From Agrobacterium arsenijevicii (GTDB lineage Bacteria > Pseudomonadota > Alphaproteobacteria > Rhizobiales > Rhizobiaceae), in contig JWIT01000012.1 of assembly GCA_000949895.1 (NCBI GenBank), positions 1 to 64,000 of the forward strand: 64,000 nt of DNA, given 5' to 3'. The notes beneath the pieces are model-generated. The model did not search any database. It had not been told where the DNA came from and saw only the letters and a list, made by a program, of their open reading frames with translations. Position numbers and translations under genes: made by a program. Shown here piece by piece: positions 42,783 through 52,061 of this stretch. Within the stretch, counting starts at the first letter, position 1, and every line of letters begins with the position of its first letter.

Positions 42783-45665
42783 TTATTCGGCCGCCTCGAG
42801 CTTGCCCGCGATGCGTCGCGAACGGCGGCTGAGTGCGTCATATCCTTCCTGCCATTCGGTCGGCCCGTTCGAGGGCGAGACCTGAACCGCAGTTACCTTG
42901 TATTCCGGACAGTTCGTCGCCCAGTCGGAGTAGTCGGTGGTAATGACGTTTGCCTGCGTGCCCGGATGGTGAAAGGTGGTATAGACCACCCCCGGCGCGA
43001 CGCGATCGGTGATCAGCGCCCGTAGCGTCGTATCGCCCGAACGGCTGGCGAGCTTGATCCAGTCACCATCCTTGACGCCACGCTGTTCGGCATCATGCGG
43101 ATGGATCTCGAGACGATCCTCCTCATGCCAGACGACGTTTTCGGTGCGCCGTGTCTGCGCGCCGACATTGTACTGCGACAGAATGCGGCCGGTGGTGAGC
43201 AGCAGCGGAAAGCGCGGGCCGGTACGCTCATCCGTCGCCACATATTCGGTGCGGATGAACTTGCCCTTGCCGCGCACGAACCCGTCCACATGCATGATCG
43301 GCGAGCCTTCAGGGAATTTTTCGTTACACGGCCACTGCACCGAGCCTCTGCTCTCCAGATAGTCATAGGAAACGCCGGCAAAGCTCGGCGTCGTCGCCGC
43401 GATTTCATCCATGATCTGCGACGGGTGCGTATAGTTCCAGTTCAGCCCCATGGCCTGCGCCAGCTTCTGGGTGACTTCCCAATCCGAATAACCGTTCTTC
43501 GGCGACATGACCTTGCGCACGCGGTTGATGCGCCGTTCAGCATTGGTGAAGGTTCCGTCCTTTTCGAGGAAGGTGGAACCCGGCAGGAAGACATGCGCGT
43601 AGTTCGCCGTCTCGTTCAGGAACAGGTCGTGCACGACAACACATTCCATCGCGGCAAGACCGGCCGAAACATGCTTGGTGTCCGGGTCCGACTGGAGGAT
43701 GTCTTCGCCCTGAATGTAGATGCCCTTGAAACTGCCATCCACGGCGGCATCCAGCATGTTGGGGATGCGCAGTCCCGGCTCGTTGTTGAGGGTAACACCC
43801 CAGAGCTTTTCGAATATTTCCCGGGTGGCATCGTCGGATATATGACGATAACCGGGAAGCTCATGCGGGAAAGACCCCATGTCGCAGGAACCCTGCACAT
43901 TGTTCTGGCCACGCAGCGGATTGACGCCGACACCGGGGCGACCAATGTTGCCGGTCGCCATGGCAAGATTGGCAATCGCCATGACCGTGGTGGAACCCTG
44001 GCTGTGTTCGGTGACGCCGAGCCCGTAATAGATTGCGCCATTGCCACCCTTGGCAAACAGCCTTGCGGCACCGCGCAACTCCTCGGCGGGAACGCCGGTA
44101 AAGCTTTCGGTTTCCTCCGGGCCATGCTGCGGTTCAGCCACGAAAGCTGCCCAGTCTTCAAATTCAGACCAGTCGCAACGCTCGCGGATGAAAGCCTCGT
44201 CGAACAATCCTTCGGTGACGATGACATGGGCGAGAGCCGTCAGCACGGCGACATTCGTTCCCGGCTGCAGCGGCAGGTGGAAAGACGCTTCCACATGCGG
44301 CGTGCGAACGAGATCGATCCGGCGCGGATCGATGACGATCAGCTTTGCGCCCTGCCGCAGCCGCTTCTTCAGGCGCGAGCCGAAAACGGGGTGCCCGTCC
44401 GTCGGGTTGGCGCCGATGACGAGGACAACATCCGACTGTTCGACGGAATCGAAATTCTGCGTTCCGGCAGAGGTGCCGAATGCCTGCCCCAACCCGTAAC
44501 CTGTCGGCGAATGACAGACGCGGGCGCAGGTATCGACATTGTTGTTGCCGAAACCGGCGCGGATGAGCTTCTGGACCAGAAAGGTCTCTTCATTGGTGCA
44601 ACGGGACGAGGTGATGCCGCCGATGGATTCGCGGCCATACGTACCCTGAATGCGCTGAAATTCGGAGGCGACGTAGGCAAATGCCTCGTCCCATGTCACT
44701 TCGCGCCACGGGTCGCTGATCTTTTCGCGGATCATCGGGTTGAGAATGCGGTCGCGGTGGCTGGCATAACCGTAAGCGAAGCGACCCTTGACGCAGGAAT
44801 GCCCACGGTTCGCCTGACCGTCCTTCCACGGCACCATACGAACGAGTTCCTCGCCGCGCATTTCCGCCTTGAACGAACAGCCGACACCGCAATAGGCGCA
44901 GGTGGTGACAAGCGAATGTTCCGGCTGGCCAATCTCGATCACCGATTTTTCGGTCAGCGTCGCCGTCGGACAGGCCTGCACGCAGGCGCCGCAGGAAACA
45001 CAGTCGGAATCCAGAAACGCCTCATGCGCGCCGGGCGAAACACGGCTTTCGAAACCGCGGCCTTCGATGGTCAGCGCAAACGTTCCCTGCACCTCTTCGC
45101 AGGCGCGCACGCAGCGGGAACAGACGATGCATTTCGACGGATCGTAGGTGAAATACGGGTTGCTCTCGTCCTTGGGCATCCAGTTGGCGTTAAGGCCGCC
45201 ATCACCGGCACGGGCTTTCACATGGTTGTCGCCGTCGTAACCGTAGCGCACATCGCGCAGGCCAACTGCGCCGGCCATATCCTGCAATTCGCAATCGCCA
45301 TTCGCGGCGCAGGTCAGACAGTCGAGCGGGTGGTCGGAGATATAAAGCTCCATCACGCCCTTGCGGATCTGCTTCAGCCGCTCCGTCTGGGTATGGACGA
45401 CAAGGCCGGAAGCCACCGGCGTGGTGCAGGAGGCGGGGGTGCCGTTGCGGCCCTCCACCTCGATGAGACAGAGGCGACAGGAGCCGAAGGCATCGACCAT
45501 GTCGGTCGCGCAGAGTTTGGGAACATCAATGCCCGCTTCCCTTGAAGCACGCATGATGGAGGTTCCCGCCGGCACGGTGATCTCACGGCCGTCAATCGTC
45601 AGTGTCACCATCTCCGTCGAGGTGGATTTCGGCGTTCCGTAGTCGATTTCAGATACAAGGGCCAT
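42783..45665 (-). CDS. fdsA: Formate dehydrogenase alpha subunit FdsA (molybdenum)
   Basis: Catalytic subunit that oxidises formate to CO2 in the cytoplasm, about 960 residues. In order: an N-terminal [2Fe-2S] plant-type domain (CATDMVDAFGSCRLCLIEV, C52-C63-C66-C80), a His/Cys-type cluster (CLTCAANGDC at about 116-125), two ferredoxin [4Fe-4S] motifs (CIVCSRCVRAC at 179-189; CVSCGACVQAC at 222-232), a further cluster CAYCGVGC near 256-263, then the bis-MGD domain. The Mo ligand is C384 in ARVCHSPTGYG, with H385 as expected for the family. ATG 45665 lies 4 bases after the fdsB stop codon, with GGAG upstream. Very clear assignment. Confidence 0.96.
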   Translation of the reverse strand: MALVSEIDYGTPKSTSTEMVTLTIDGREITVPAGTSIMRASREAGIDVPKLCATDMVDAFGSCRLCLIEVEGRNGTPASCTTPVASGLVVHTQTERLKQIRKGVMELYISDHPLDCLTCAANGDCELQDMAGAVGLRDVRYGYDGDNHVKARAGDGGLNANWMPKDESNPYFTYDPSKCIVCSRCVRACEEVQGTFALTIEGRGFESRVSPGAHEAFLDSDCVSCGACVQACPTATLTEKSVIEIGQPEHSLVTTCAYCGVGCSFKAEMRGEELVRMVPWKDGQANRGHSCVKGRFAYGYASHRDRILNPMIREKISDPWREVTWDEAFAYVASEFQRIQGTYGRESIGGITSSRCTNEETFLVQKLIRAGFGNNNVDTCARVCHSPTGYGLGQAFGTSAGTQNFDSVEQSDVVLVIGANPTDGHPVFGSRLKKRLRQGAKLIVIDPRRIDLVRTPHVEASFHLPLQPGTNVAVLTALAHVIVTEGLFDEAFIRERCDWSEFEDWAAFVAEPQHGPEETESFTGVPAEELRGAARLFAKGGNGAIYYGLGVTEHSQGSTTVMAIANLAMATGNIGRPGVGVNPLRGQNNVQGSCDMGSFPHELPGYRHISDDATREIFEKLWGVTLNNEPGLRIPNMLDAAVDGSFKGIYIQGEDILQSDPDTKHVSAGLAAMECVVVHDLFLNETANYAHVFLPGSTFLEKDGTFTNAERRINRVRKVMSPKNGYSDWEVTQKLAQAMGLNWNYTHPSQIMDEIAATTPSFAGVSYDYLESRGSVQWPCNEKFPEGSPIMHVDGFVRGKGKFIRTEYVATDERTGPRFPLLLTTGRILSQYNVGAQTRRTENVVWHEEDRLEIHPHDAEQRGVKDGDWIKLASRSGDTTLRALITDRVAPGVVYTTFHHPGTQANVITTDYSDWATNCPEYKVTAVQVSPSNGPTEWQEGYDALSRRSRRIAGKLEAAE

Positions 45666-45669
45666 GGTC

Positions 45670-47226
45670 TTACTCCGCCGCTTCGACACGTGGGATGGGT
45701 GCAAAATCCTGAGGGAAGTGCCTGAGCGCGCTCATCACGGGATAAGGCGTGAAACCGCCGAGCGCGCAAAGCGAACCGAACTTCATGGTTTCGCAGAGGT
45801 CTTCCAGCAGTGCCGTATTTCGCTCGGGTTCTATACCGAGAGAAATCTTGTCGACCGTCTCGACACCGCGTGTCGAACCGATCCGGCAGGGCGTGCATTT
45901 TCCGCAACTTTCGACGGCACAGAACTCCAGGGCAAACCGCGCCTGGCGCAGCATATCGGCGGTATCGTCAAAGACGACGATGCCCGCATGACCGATCAGG
46001 CCACCTGCCGCGGTAAACGCCTCGTAGTCGAACAGCGTATCGAACAGCGACACCGGGAAATAAGCGCCCAATGGGCCGCCGACCTGAACCGCCTTGACGG
46101 GACGGCCCGTAATCGTGCCGCCGCCGATCTCGTTGACCAGTTGCCCGAGCGGCAGGCCGAAAGCGGTCTCGTAAAGCCCGCCATGCTTGATGTTGCCGGC
46201 AAGCTGGATCGGGATCGTGCCGTGCGAACGGCCAATGCCGAAATCCCGGTAGAACGCCGCGCCGCGATCCATGATGACCGGGATGGACGCGAGCGAGATC
46301 ACATTATTGACGACCGTCGGCTTGCCGAACAGACCCTGCAGGGCGGGAAGCGGCGGCTTGGCGCGTACCGTGCCACGTTTACCTTCAAGGCTGTTGAGCA
46401 GCGAGGTTTCCTCGCCACACACATAGGCTCCGGCCCCCATGCGCACCTCGAGATCGAACGCGCGACCCGAACCGAGTATAGAAGCGCCGATCACCCCTTC
46501 GCGCCGGGCGATGTCGATGGCTTTTTCCATCGTCCTGATCGCATGGGGATATTCCGAACGGGTGTAGATGAAGCCCTTCGTTGCACCGACGGCAAGGCCG
46601 GCAATAGCCATGCCCTCGATCAAAACGAAGGGATCGCCCTCCATGATCATGCGGTCGGCAAAGGTGCCGCTGTCGCCCTCATCGGCATTGCAGACAATGT
46701 ATTTCTGGTCGGCGGTGGCATCCGCCACGGTTTTCCATTTGATACCAGTCGGGAAACCGGCGCCGCCGCGTCCGCGAAGTCCGCTGTCAGTGACCTGTTT
46801 GACAATCTCGACAGGCGGCATTGAAACCGCCTTCTCCAGCCCCTTCATACCCTGATAGGCGCGGTAATCTTCGAGCGAAAGCGGATCGGTGACACCACAG
46901 CGCGCGAAGGTCAGGCGCGTCTGGTTTTTCAGGAACGGGATTTCCTTCGTCAGCCCAAGACAGAGCGGATGATTGCCACCATCAAGAAAATCCGCATCGA
47001 ACAGGCCGGAAACGTCCGAGGCTTTGACCGGACCATAAGCAATGCGACCATGCTCGGTGCGAACCTCTACCAGCACCTCGAGCCAGAGCATGCCGCGCGA
47101 TCCGTTGCGAACCACATGAATATCGAGATTGCGGGATTTGGCCTCGCGTTGGATTGCATCGGCAACACGATCTGCACCAACGGCAAGGGCTGCGGAATCG
47201 CAAGGGACGAAAACGGTGATGCTCAT
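45670..47226 (-). CDS. fdsB: Formate dehydrogenase beta subunit FdsB (NADH/FMN, NuoF-like)
   Basis: Diaphorase subunit that passes electrons from the Fe-S chain of FdsA to NAD+ through FMN, 518 residues. A thioredoxin-like domain occupies about 1-110. The NuoF-like part has GLRGRGGAGFPTGIKW and CNADEGDSGTFADR (FMN/NADH loops), CGEETSLLNSLEGKRG, and a C-terminal [4Fe-4S] motif SCGKCTPCRIG. Its start overlaps the fdsG stop (ATGA). Part of the fdsGBAD operon. Confidence 0.96.
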   Translation of the reverse strand: MSITVFVPCDSAALAVGADRVADAIQREAKSRNLDIHVVRNGSRGMLWLEVLVEVRTEHGRIAYGPVKASDVSGLFDADFLDGGNHPLCLGLTKEIPFLKNQTRLTFARCGVTDPLSLEDYRAYQGMKGLEKAVSMPPVEIVKQVTDSGLRGRGGAGFPTGIKWKTVADATADQKYIVCNADEGDSGTFADRMIMEGDPFVLIEGMAIAGLAVGATKGFIYTRSEYPHAIRTMEKAIDIARREGVIGASILGSGRAFDLEVRMGAGAYVCGEETSLLNSLEGKRGTVRAKPPLPALQGLFGKPTVVNNVISLASIPVIMDRGAAFYRDFGIGRSHGTIPIQLAGNIKHGGLYETAFGLPLGQLVNEIGGGTITGRPVKAVQVGGPLGAYFPVSLFDTLFDYEAFTAAGGLIGHAGIVVFDDTADMLRQARFALEFCAVESCGKCTPCRIGSTRGVETVDKISLGIEPERNTALLEDLCETMKFGSLCALGGFTPYPVMSALRHFPQDFAPIPRVEAAE

Positions 47227-47702
47227 CGACGCACCTCCGCCAGAATGTCGCCAAGACAGTGCTCGTCCACCCGGGCGTGAACTTCACCATCCAGCATCAG
47301 AGCCGGCGCCTGGGCGCAAAGCCCGAGACAGAAGACCGGCTCAAGCGTGACGGAGCCGTCCGCTGCCGTCTGGTGCCAGTCAAGACCGAGTTTCCCCTTG
47401 ATGGTATCGGCAAGAGACTCGCAGCCCATCGACTGGCAAGCCTCGGCCCGACAGAGCTTTAGCACATGGCGCCCGCCGGGGTGATCGTGAAAATCGGGAT
47501 AAAAGGTGACGACACCGTGCACTTCCGCACGGGACACATTCAGCGCCAGGGCGATGACCTGTTTTGCGCTTTCCGGCACGTAACCGAATTCTTCCTGCAC
47601 CCTATGCAGGATAGGCAGCATTGGCCCTTCCAGATGCAGACAGTCATCGATGATTGCCTGCAAACGTGTCGCCTCATCCACGGCGACAGCACGAATATTC
47701 AT
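47223..47702 (-). CDS. fdsG: Formate dehydrogenase gamma subunit FdsG (NuoE-like)
   Basis: Small [2Fe-2S] subunit of NAD-dependent formate dehydrogenase, 159 residues, related to NuoE. An N-terminal helical part (LPILHRVQEEFGYVPESAKQ, VIALALNVSRAEVHGVVTFY) precedes the thioredoxin-like cluster domain with cysteines in LCRAEACQSMGC and CLGLCAQAPALMLDG. ATG 47702 was chosen for its GGGAGG site; upstream in-frame codons lack one. It is the first gene of the fds operon; its promoter should lie in the 112-base gap before the LysR gene's stop, or be shared with that gene. Confidence 0.94.
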   Translation of the reverse strand: MNIRAVAVDEATRLQAIIDDCLHLEGPMLPILHRVQEEFGYVPESAKQVIALALNVSRAEVHGVVTFYPDFHDHPGGRHVLKLCRAEACQSMGCESLADTIKGKLGLDWHQTAADGSVTLEPVFCLGLCAQAPALMLDGEVHARVDEHCLGDILAEVRR

Positions 47703-47814
47703 GAGCCAGTCCTCCCAAACCGACAGGTGGTGGGCGTTTGAACCGGGGGACCTCCACATCCTGTCCCGGTACGCAGCACTCCTGATTGGTGAAAGAATGG
47801 CGAGCGGACCAAGA

Positions 47815-48750
47815 TCAGGTCAATATCGGCTTTCCGTCAGTCGATAGGAAATTTCTATCAAAAGCGGAGGCCGCGACACGCAATCGCGCCTCGTGCAACA
47901 GCGCGGAAACAAGCGGCGTGTGGGGTTCACGATAGGTAGCAATCAGGCCGACAAGATGCTCGGCATCCGGCTCGACAATGGGGATCATTCGTATCTGCTT
48001 TGGAAAACCGAACGATTCCGCGATGTTACGCGGCATTATCGAGGCCCATTGCCCCGTGCGGATATGAGAAAACAGCACGATCATCGAATTAGATTCGAGC
48101 GTGGGCTTCGCTTCGACACCCGCTTCGGCCATGTGCTTATTGATAATTCGGCGGTTTTGCATGTCGGAAGTTAATAGACAAAGCCGAAGACCGGAGACCT
48201 GCTTCCAGGTCACGCTCTCTTGATCGGCAAGCGGCGTGCCGGCGGCCGCAATCAGGTGATATCGCTCCGAATAAAGCGGAACCGTCGTGACCCGGCCCAG
48301 AGGTTCGTTATCGAGATAGGTGATTCCCGCGTCGATCTCGAGATTTTCGATCTGGCTGAGAACCTGCAACGAGGTACGGGAGGTGACGGAAAACGTGACT
48401 GCCGGGTGACGCGCCTGAAACGGTTCGGTCAACCGGGGCACCATGGCGAGAGCAGTGGGAATGACGGCTAACCGGATGTGCCCGGCAAGACCTTTACGGG
48501 CTGCGCGCATTTCCTCGCGCATGGTGCGTGTATCGGCGACGATGCGCCTTGCCCATTCGAGAACCCGCTGTCCCTCGGGCGTCAAGCCCTGATAGCGCGC
48601 CGCGCGGACGACAAGCACGACGCCCAGCTGGTCCTCCAGTTGCCGGATGGCTGCGGACAGCGTCGGCTGCGAGATACCGCACTCTTCCGCGGCGCGCCCG
48701 AAATGCTCTGCGCGCGCAAGTGCAATGAAAAACTCCAGCTTGTCGATCAT
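47815..48750 (-). CDS. LysR-family regulator upstream of the fds operon
   Basis: A 311-residue LysR-type activator. HTH at 5-60: FFIALARAEHFGRAAEECGI, SQPTLSAAIRQLEDQLGVVL. The ligand domain has HIRLAVIPTALAMVPRLTEP and YLDNEPLGRVTTVPLYSERY, a branch I associate with formate dehydrogenase and cys/cbb-type control. The ATG at 48750 has GGGGGGCAGG upstream. It reads in the same direction as fdsG, 112 bases ahead of it, so it probably controls that promoter; regulation by formate is an inference from position. Confidence 0.88.
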   Translation of the reverse strand: MIDKLEFFIALARAEHFGRAAEECGISQPTLSAAIRQLEDQLGVVLVVRAARYQGLTPEGQRVLEWARRIVADTRTMREEMRAARKGLAGHIRLAVIPTALAMVPRLTEPFQARHPAVTFSVTSRTSLQVLSQIENLEIDAGITYLDNEPLGRVTTVPLYSERYHLIAAAGTPLADQESVTWKQVSGLRLCLLTSDMQNRRIINKHMAEAGVEAKPTLESNSMIVLFSHIRTGQWASIMPRNIAESFGFPKQIRMIPIVEPDAEHLVGLIATYREPHTPLVSALLHEARLRVAASAFDRNFLSTDGKPILT

Positions 48751-48866
48751 CCTGCCCCCCAATGGCACGCGGCCATTCTGCGGGCCGGTGCGAAAGCGGA
48801 CACTAGAGCGAGGCGGGCTTTGTCGCAAACCCCGTGAAGGCGCTTTGCCGCACCCGCCTCTCCCGG

Positions 48867-49583
48867 TCAGGCGACGAGCTTGGTTTCCTTCACACGCGGA
48901 TAATCATAGGCATTGACCTTGGAGGTGCTGTAACCCGCACCCACCAGTGCTTCGGCGAGCTTGATCGCGGCCGTGACGCCATCGATGACAGGAACGCCCG
49001 TCGCCTCGCGCAGCCTGTCGCAAAGCGCCGACATGCCGGCGCAGCCGAGGATGATGGCCTCTGCCGCATCTTCTTTTTTGGCCGCTTCGATTTCGCGGAT
49101 CAGCATCGCTTCCGCCGCAAGCGGATCCTCCTCAAGACCGAGAACCGGCAGGTTGATGGCGCGTACCCGGCGGCAATGCCTGTCTGCCCCGTAGCTGTCG
49201 ACGAGGTCTTCGATAATGGGGATAGAGCGCGGCAGCGTCGTGATGATGGAAAAGCGGCGGCTGATCGTCATCGCCACCTGAATGGCGGCCTGGCAGATGC
49301 CGATGACGGGGCCGCGCGCCACTTCACGCGCCGCATGCAGGCCGGGATCATCGAAGCAGGCAATGACATAGGCATCGACGCCCAGCCGCTCGCCTTTGCG
49401 GATTTCTTCCAGCATACCGGGAACAGCCAGCGCCTCATCGGCCCCGCCTTCGATGCTGACCGGCGTATCAACAGGATTTGCAGCGGAAATCTTCGTATCC
49501 GCCTGCCTGACGCGCAAGGCGCTCTCGAGCGCCTGCGCCGTCATCGAGGCGGTTGAGTTCGGGTTGATCAGACGAATATGCAT
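48867..49583 (-). CDS. Asp/Glu/hydantoin racemase family protein
   Basis: A 238-residue cytoplasmic protein of the aspartate/glutamate/hydantoin racemase family. It starts with IRLINPNSTASMT, typical of HyuE-like members, and shows the two catalytic cysteines in ACFDDPG (near 76) and LGCAGM (near 180). Such enzymes racemise 5-substituted hydantoins or decarboxylate or isomerise malonates and maleate, so substrate is open. Its start lies 22 bases after the stop of the flavin reductase gene upstream on the same strand, making a two-gene operon under the GntR operator. It is the left end of the catabolic island. Confidence 0.88.
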   Translation of the reverse strand: MHIRLINPNSTASMTAQALESALRVRQADTKISAANPVDTPVSIEGGADEALAVPGMLEEIRKGERLGVDAYVIACFDDPGLHAAREVARGPVIGICQAAIQVAMTISRRFSIITTLPRSIPIIEDLVDSYGADRHCRRVRAINLPVLGLEEDPLAAEAMLIREIEAAKKEDAAEAIILGCAGMSALCDRLREATGVPVIDGVTAAIKLAEALVGAGYSTSKVNAYDYPRVKETKLVA

Positions 49584-49605
49584 TCAGGTCAGCCTTTCGG
49601 GACTG

Positions 49606-50235
49606 TCACTTGCCATCTGGCTTGATGAAGTCGGTAATCGGGGGCGCCTTCAAGACGAACTGGCGATCCGAGGTAATGTAGTTGTCTGCATGGAGGCGTG
49701 CGATCGGCTGGTATCGGTCCGGATCGACATAATGCCCCTCCTTGTCGAGGCAGTCCCTGTGGACATGCATGTGCACGACCTCCCCCAGCACCAGCGTCCG
49801 GCGCGGATAATCGATCAGACGCTCCACCCGGCACTCGAAGGCGCAGGGCGATTCCGCTGCAAAGCTTGCATCGATCTTGTTGCAGGGCGTCGCCGTCAGC
49901 TGCGCCATGGAAAGTTCGTCGACCTCGCTGTCGAAACCGAGGCCGCAGACAAGCATATGTTCGGAAATAGTCATATCGACCATGTTGACGACGAACTCGC
50001 CGGTGCGGCGAATATTGGCCATCGTGTCCTTCTCGTCGCCATTCAGACGCGGCTGGATTCCGAGAACAACGATGGGCGGATCATGGGAGAAGACGTTGAA
50101 AAAGCTCATCGGCGCTGCATTGTTGTGGCCCGCTTCCGAGCGGGTCGTGACAAGCGCTATCGGCCGTGGACCAATAAAATTCGTCAGCAACCGATAGCGG
50201 CTCTGCGGCTCAAGCGTGGTGAAGTCGAATTCCAT
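49606..50235 (-). CDS. Flavin reductase-like FMN-binding protein
   Basis: A 209-residue protein with the split-barrel flavin-reductase fold: RLLTNFIGPRPIALVTTRSE near the start, NNAAPMSFFNVFSHDPPIVV (flavin contact), DTMANIRRTGEFVVN and CAFECRVERLIDYPRRTLVLG. Members supply reduced FMN to a partner monooxygenase or themselves bind FMN tightly. No monooxygenase of the LLM or similar class is encoded in the window, so its partner is unknown. It is divergent from the GntR regulator gene across a 129-base gap containing the palindromic operator. Confidence 0.85.
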   Translation of the reverse strand: MEFDFTTLEPQSRYRLLTNFIGPRPIALVTTRSEAGHNNAAPMSFFNVFSHDPPIVVLGIQPRLNGDEKDTMANIRRTGEFVVNMVDMTISEHMLVCGLGFDSEVDELSMAQLTATPCNKIDASFAAESPCAFECRVERLIDYPRRTLVLGEVVHMHVHRDCLDKEGHYVDPDRYQPIARLHADNYITSDRQFVLKAPPITDFIKPDGK

Positions 50236-50257
50236 AACGTTGCCCTGTTTATAGTAT

Positions 50258-50284
50258 ACAATATTGTTTCATATTGTTGACAAT
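50258..50284. promoter_or_regulatory. GntR operator candidates, site A
   Basis: Two palindromes lie in the divergent gap: ACAATATTGT (50258-50267) and ATTGT-TG-ACAAT (50273-50284). The second, with flanks, recurs before the third amidohydrolase and, as ATTGTCGACAAT, before the permease operon. The position next to the GntR start fits autoregulation. Confidence 0.6.
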
Positions 50285-50364
50285 TATGCAACCAAAACCC
50301 TGTTGAAACAGTTGACTTTTTCGGCGGCATCACGCTTTTCTAACCCTAATGGAGAGCGAACAAA

Positions 50365-51042
50365 ATGACCGAGCAGAACGGCCAGTCCACACAGCAAATT
50401 GTCGAGAAAGTCTGGCTGTCCATCGCTGAGCGGCGGCTGCGTCCCGGCGTGCAGCTGAAGGAAGAACAACTGGCGACAATTTTCAGTGTCAGCCGTGCAC
50501 GGATCCGTCAGGCCCTGTCCGTTTTGGAGCGCGACGGTCTCGTCACCATCGTCCCCAATCGCGGCGCTTTCGTCTCCAAGCCGTCGGTCGAGGAAGCCAG
50601 AGACGTGTTCTTCGTGCGCCGCACCGTGGAGCAATGTGTCGTTGAGCGTCTGTGCAAATCGGCCACCAAGACCGATCTGAAACGGCTTCGCGACCATGTC
50701 GCCAAGGAGCGCGTGGCCAATGCTCACAACATCACCACCGATATCATCAAGCTTTCCGGCGGCTTCCACCTGCTGCTTGCGGAGACGGCCGGTTCCGACT
50801 TCCTGTTCACCACCATGCGCGACCTCATTTCGCGTTCCTCCCTCATCACCGCCGTTTACCGCAACACCGACCGCTTCAATTGCGGACCGGACGAGCATGC
50901 GGAAATCGTCGATGCGATTGCCAATAACGACCCGGCGAAAGCCACGCATCTGATGACCCACCATCTGGAACATGTGGAAGCGGAACTCGATCTCAGCGAA
51001 ATCCGCGACCTTTCCCACGATCTGCGCGCCGCACTCGCCTGA
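50365..51042 (+). CDS. GntR-family (FCD/FadR-type) regulator
   Basis: A 225-residue transcriptional regulator, probably a repressor released by the island's substrate. Winged HTH at about 8-72: IAERRLRPGVQLKEEQLATI, FSVSRARIRQALSVLERDGL, VTIVPNRGAFVS. The C-terminal helical FCD ligand domain has the metal-binding pattern: D (DIIKLSGGFHLLLAE), H (GGFHLLLA), then DEHAEIVDAI and THLMTHHL. ATG 50365 has GGAGAG upstream. Its gene is divergent from the flavin reductase gene; the palindromes nearby recur at the other promoters in the island, so this is the likely island regulator. Confidence 0.9.
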   Translation: MTEQNGQSTQQIVEKVWLSIAERRLRPGVQLKEEQLATIFSVSRARIRQALSVLERDGLVTIVPNRGAFVSKPSVEEARDVFFVRRTVEQCVVERLCKSATKTDLKRLRDHVAKERVANAHNITTDIIKLSGGFHLLLAETAGSDFLFTTMRDLISRSSLITAVYRNTDRFNCGPDEHAEIVDAIANNDPAKATHLMTHHLEHVEAELDLSEIRDLSHDLRAALA

Positions 51043-51050
51043 CCCGACGG

Positions 51051-52061
51051 TCAGACGAGTTCTCTTTCCTTCACAACCCGCTCTTCTTCGTCCGCCACCA
51101 GATGGCAGGCGACACGTGTGCCGCCGGCAAGCGTGCGCACCTTTGGCACCTCCGCCGAACAGCGCGCCGTCGCAAGCGGGCAACGCGGATGAAACGTGCA
51201 TCCCGATGGCGGTTTGAGCGGGCTTGGAACTTCACCGGCAACCAGTTCCCGGTCACGGCGCGGCGCGTCGATATTGGGAATGGTCTGCAGCAGAAGCTGG
51301 GTATAGGGGTGACGCGGGCGGGCGAACAGCTCCTCCGTATCGCCCTCCTCGACGATGCGGCCAAGATACATGACCGCGATGCGATCCGACATGTGGCGAA
51401 CCACGCTCATGTCGTGGCTGATGAACAGATAGGTCAGCCCCAACTCGTCCTGAAGGCGTCGCATCAGGTTCAGCACCTGCGCCTGCACCGATACATCGAG
51501 TGCGGATGTCGGCTCATCACAGACCAGAAACTCGGGCTCACTTGCCAAAGCGCGGGCAATGGAGATGCGTTGACGCTGGCCGCCTGAAAATTCATGCGGA
51601 AACTTTTCGCCGTCCGAAGCAGACAGACCAACCGTCAGCAACAGTTCCTCCACCCGTTCCATGGTCTCGGCCCGGGTCGCACGAAGTTTCAGTTCGCGGA
51701 TAGGTTCGGCAATGATATTCTTCACCCGCCAGCGCGGATTGAGCGAGGCATAGGGATCCTGAAAGATCATCTGCGCCGAAAGCGGTGTATCCTTGCGGCC
51801 CTTGGCAAAGTTGAAATTACCCGCACTTGGCCGGAACAGCCCGGTCACCAGACGGGCGACCGTGGACTTGCCGCAGCCGCTTTCCCCGACGATGCTGAGA
51901 CAGCCGCCCGCCGGAACCGTAAAATCGATGTCGTTTACGGCCTGGACGAATTGCCGGGGCTTCCGCTCGATGACCCGATTGAGCCATGGGGCAGAGACAT
52001 CGAAGGTCTTGGTGAGGCCCTTGACCGTCAATGCGGGTGTTCTTTGAACCGGCGTGTTCAT
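51051..52061 (-). CDS. Peptide/nickel-type ABC importer ATPase (DppF/OppF-like)
   Basis: Second ATPase of the island's ABC importer, about 336 residues. Walker A GESGCGKST, Q-loop FQDPYASLNPRWRV, signature FSGGQRQRISIARAL, Walker B EFLVCDEPTSALD, and the Opp-type C-terminal region (RHPYTQLLLQTIPN, CTFHPRCPLATARCSAEVP) that binds an iron-sulfur cluster in relatives. ATG 52061 overlaps the upstream ATPase stop (ATGA) with GGAGG upstream. Last gene of the leftward permease operon. Opp-family importers take up peptides, nickel, sugars or other small solutes, so the substrate comes from context. Confidence 0.93.
   Translation of the reverse strand: MNTPVQRTPALTVKGLTKTFDVSAPWLNRVIERKPRQFVQAVNDIDFTVPAGGCLSIVGESGCGKSTVARLVTGLFRPSAGNFNFAKGRKDTPLSAQMIFQDPYASLNPRWRVKNIIAEPIRELKLRATRAETMERVEELLLTVGLSASDGEKFPHEFSGGQRQRISIARALASEPEFLVCDEPTSALDVSVQAQVLNLMRRLQDELGLTYLFISHDMSVVRHMSDRIAVMYLGRIVEEGDTEELFARPRHPYTQLLLQTIPNIDAPRRDRELVAGEVPSPLKPPSGCTFHPRCPLATARCSAEVPKVRTLAGGTRVACHLVADEEERVVKERELV

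Noticed and set aside
43095-45545. An 816-codon open frame on the + strand opposite fdsA
   Set aside because: It is antisense to a certain, well-conserved gene; long shadow frames are common in GC-rich DNA and no family pattern is visible in its translation.
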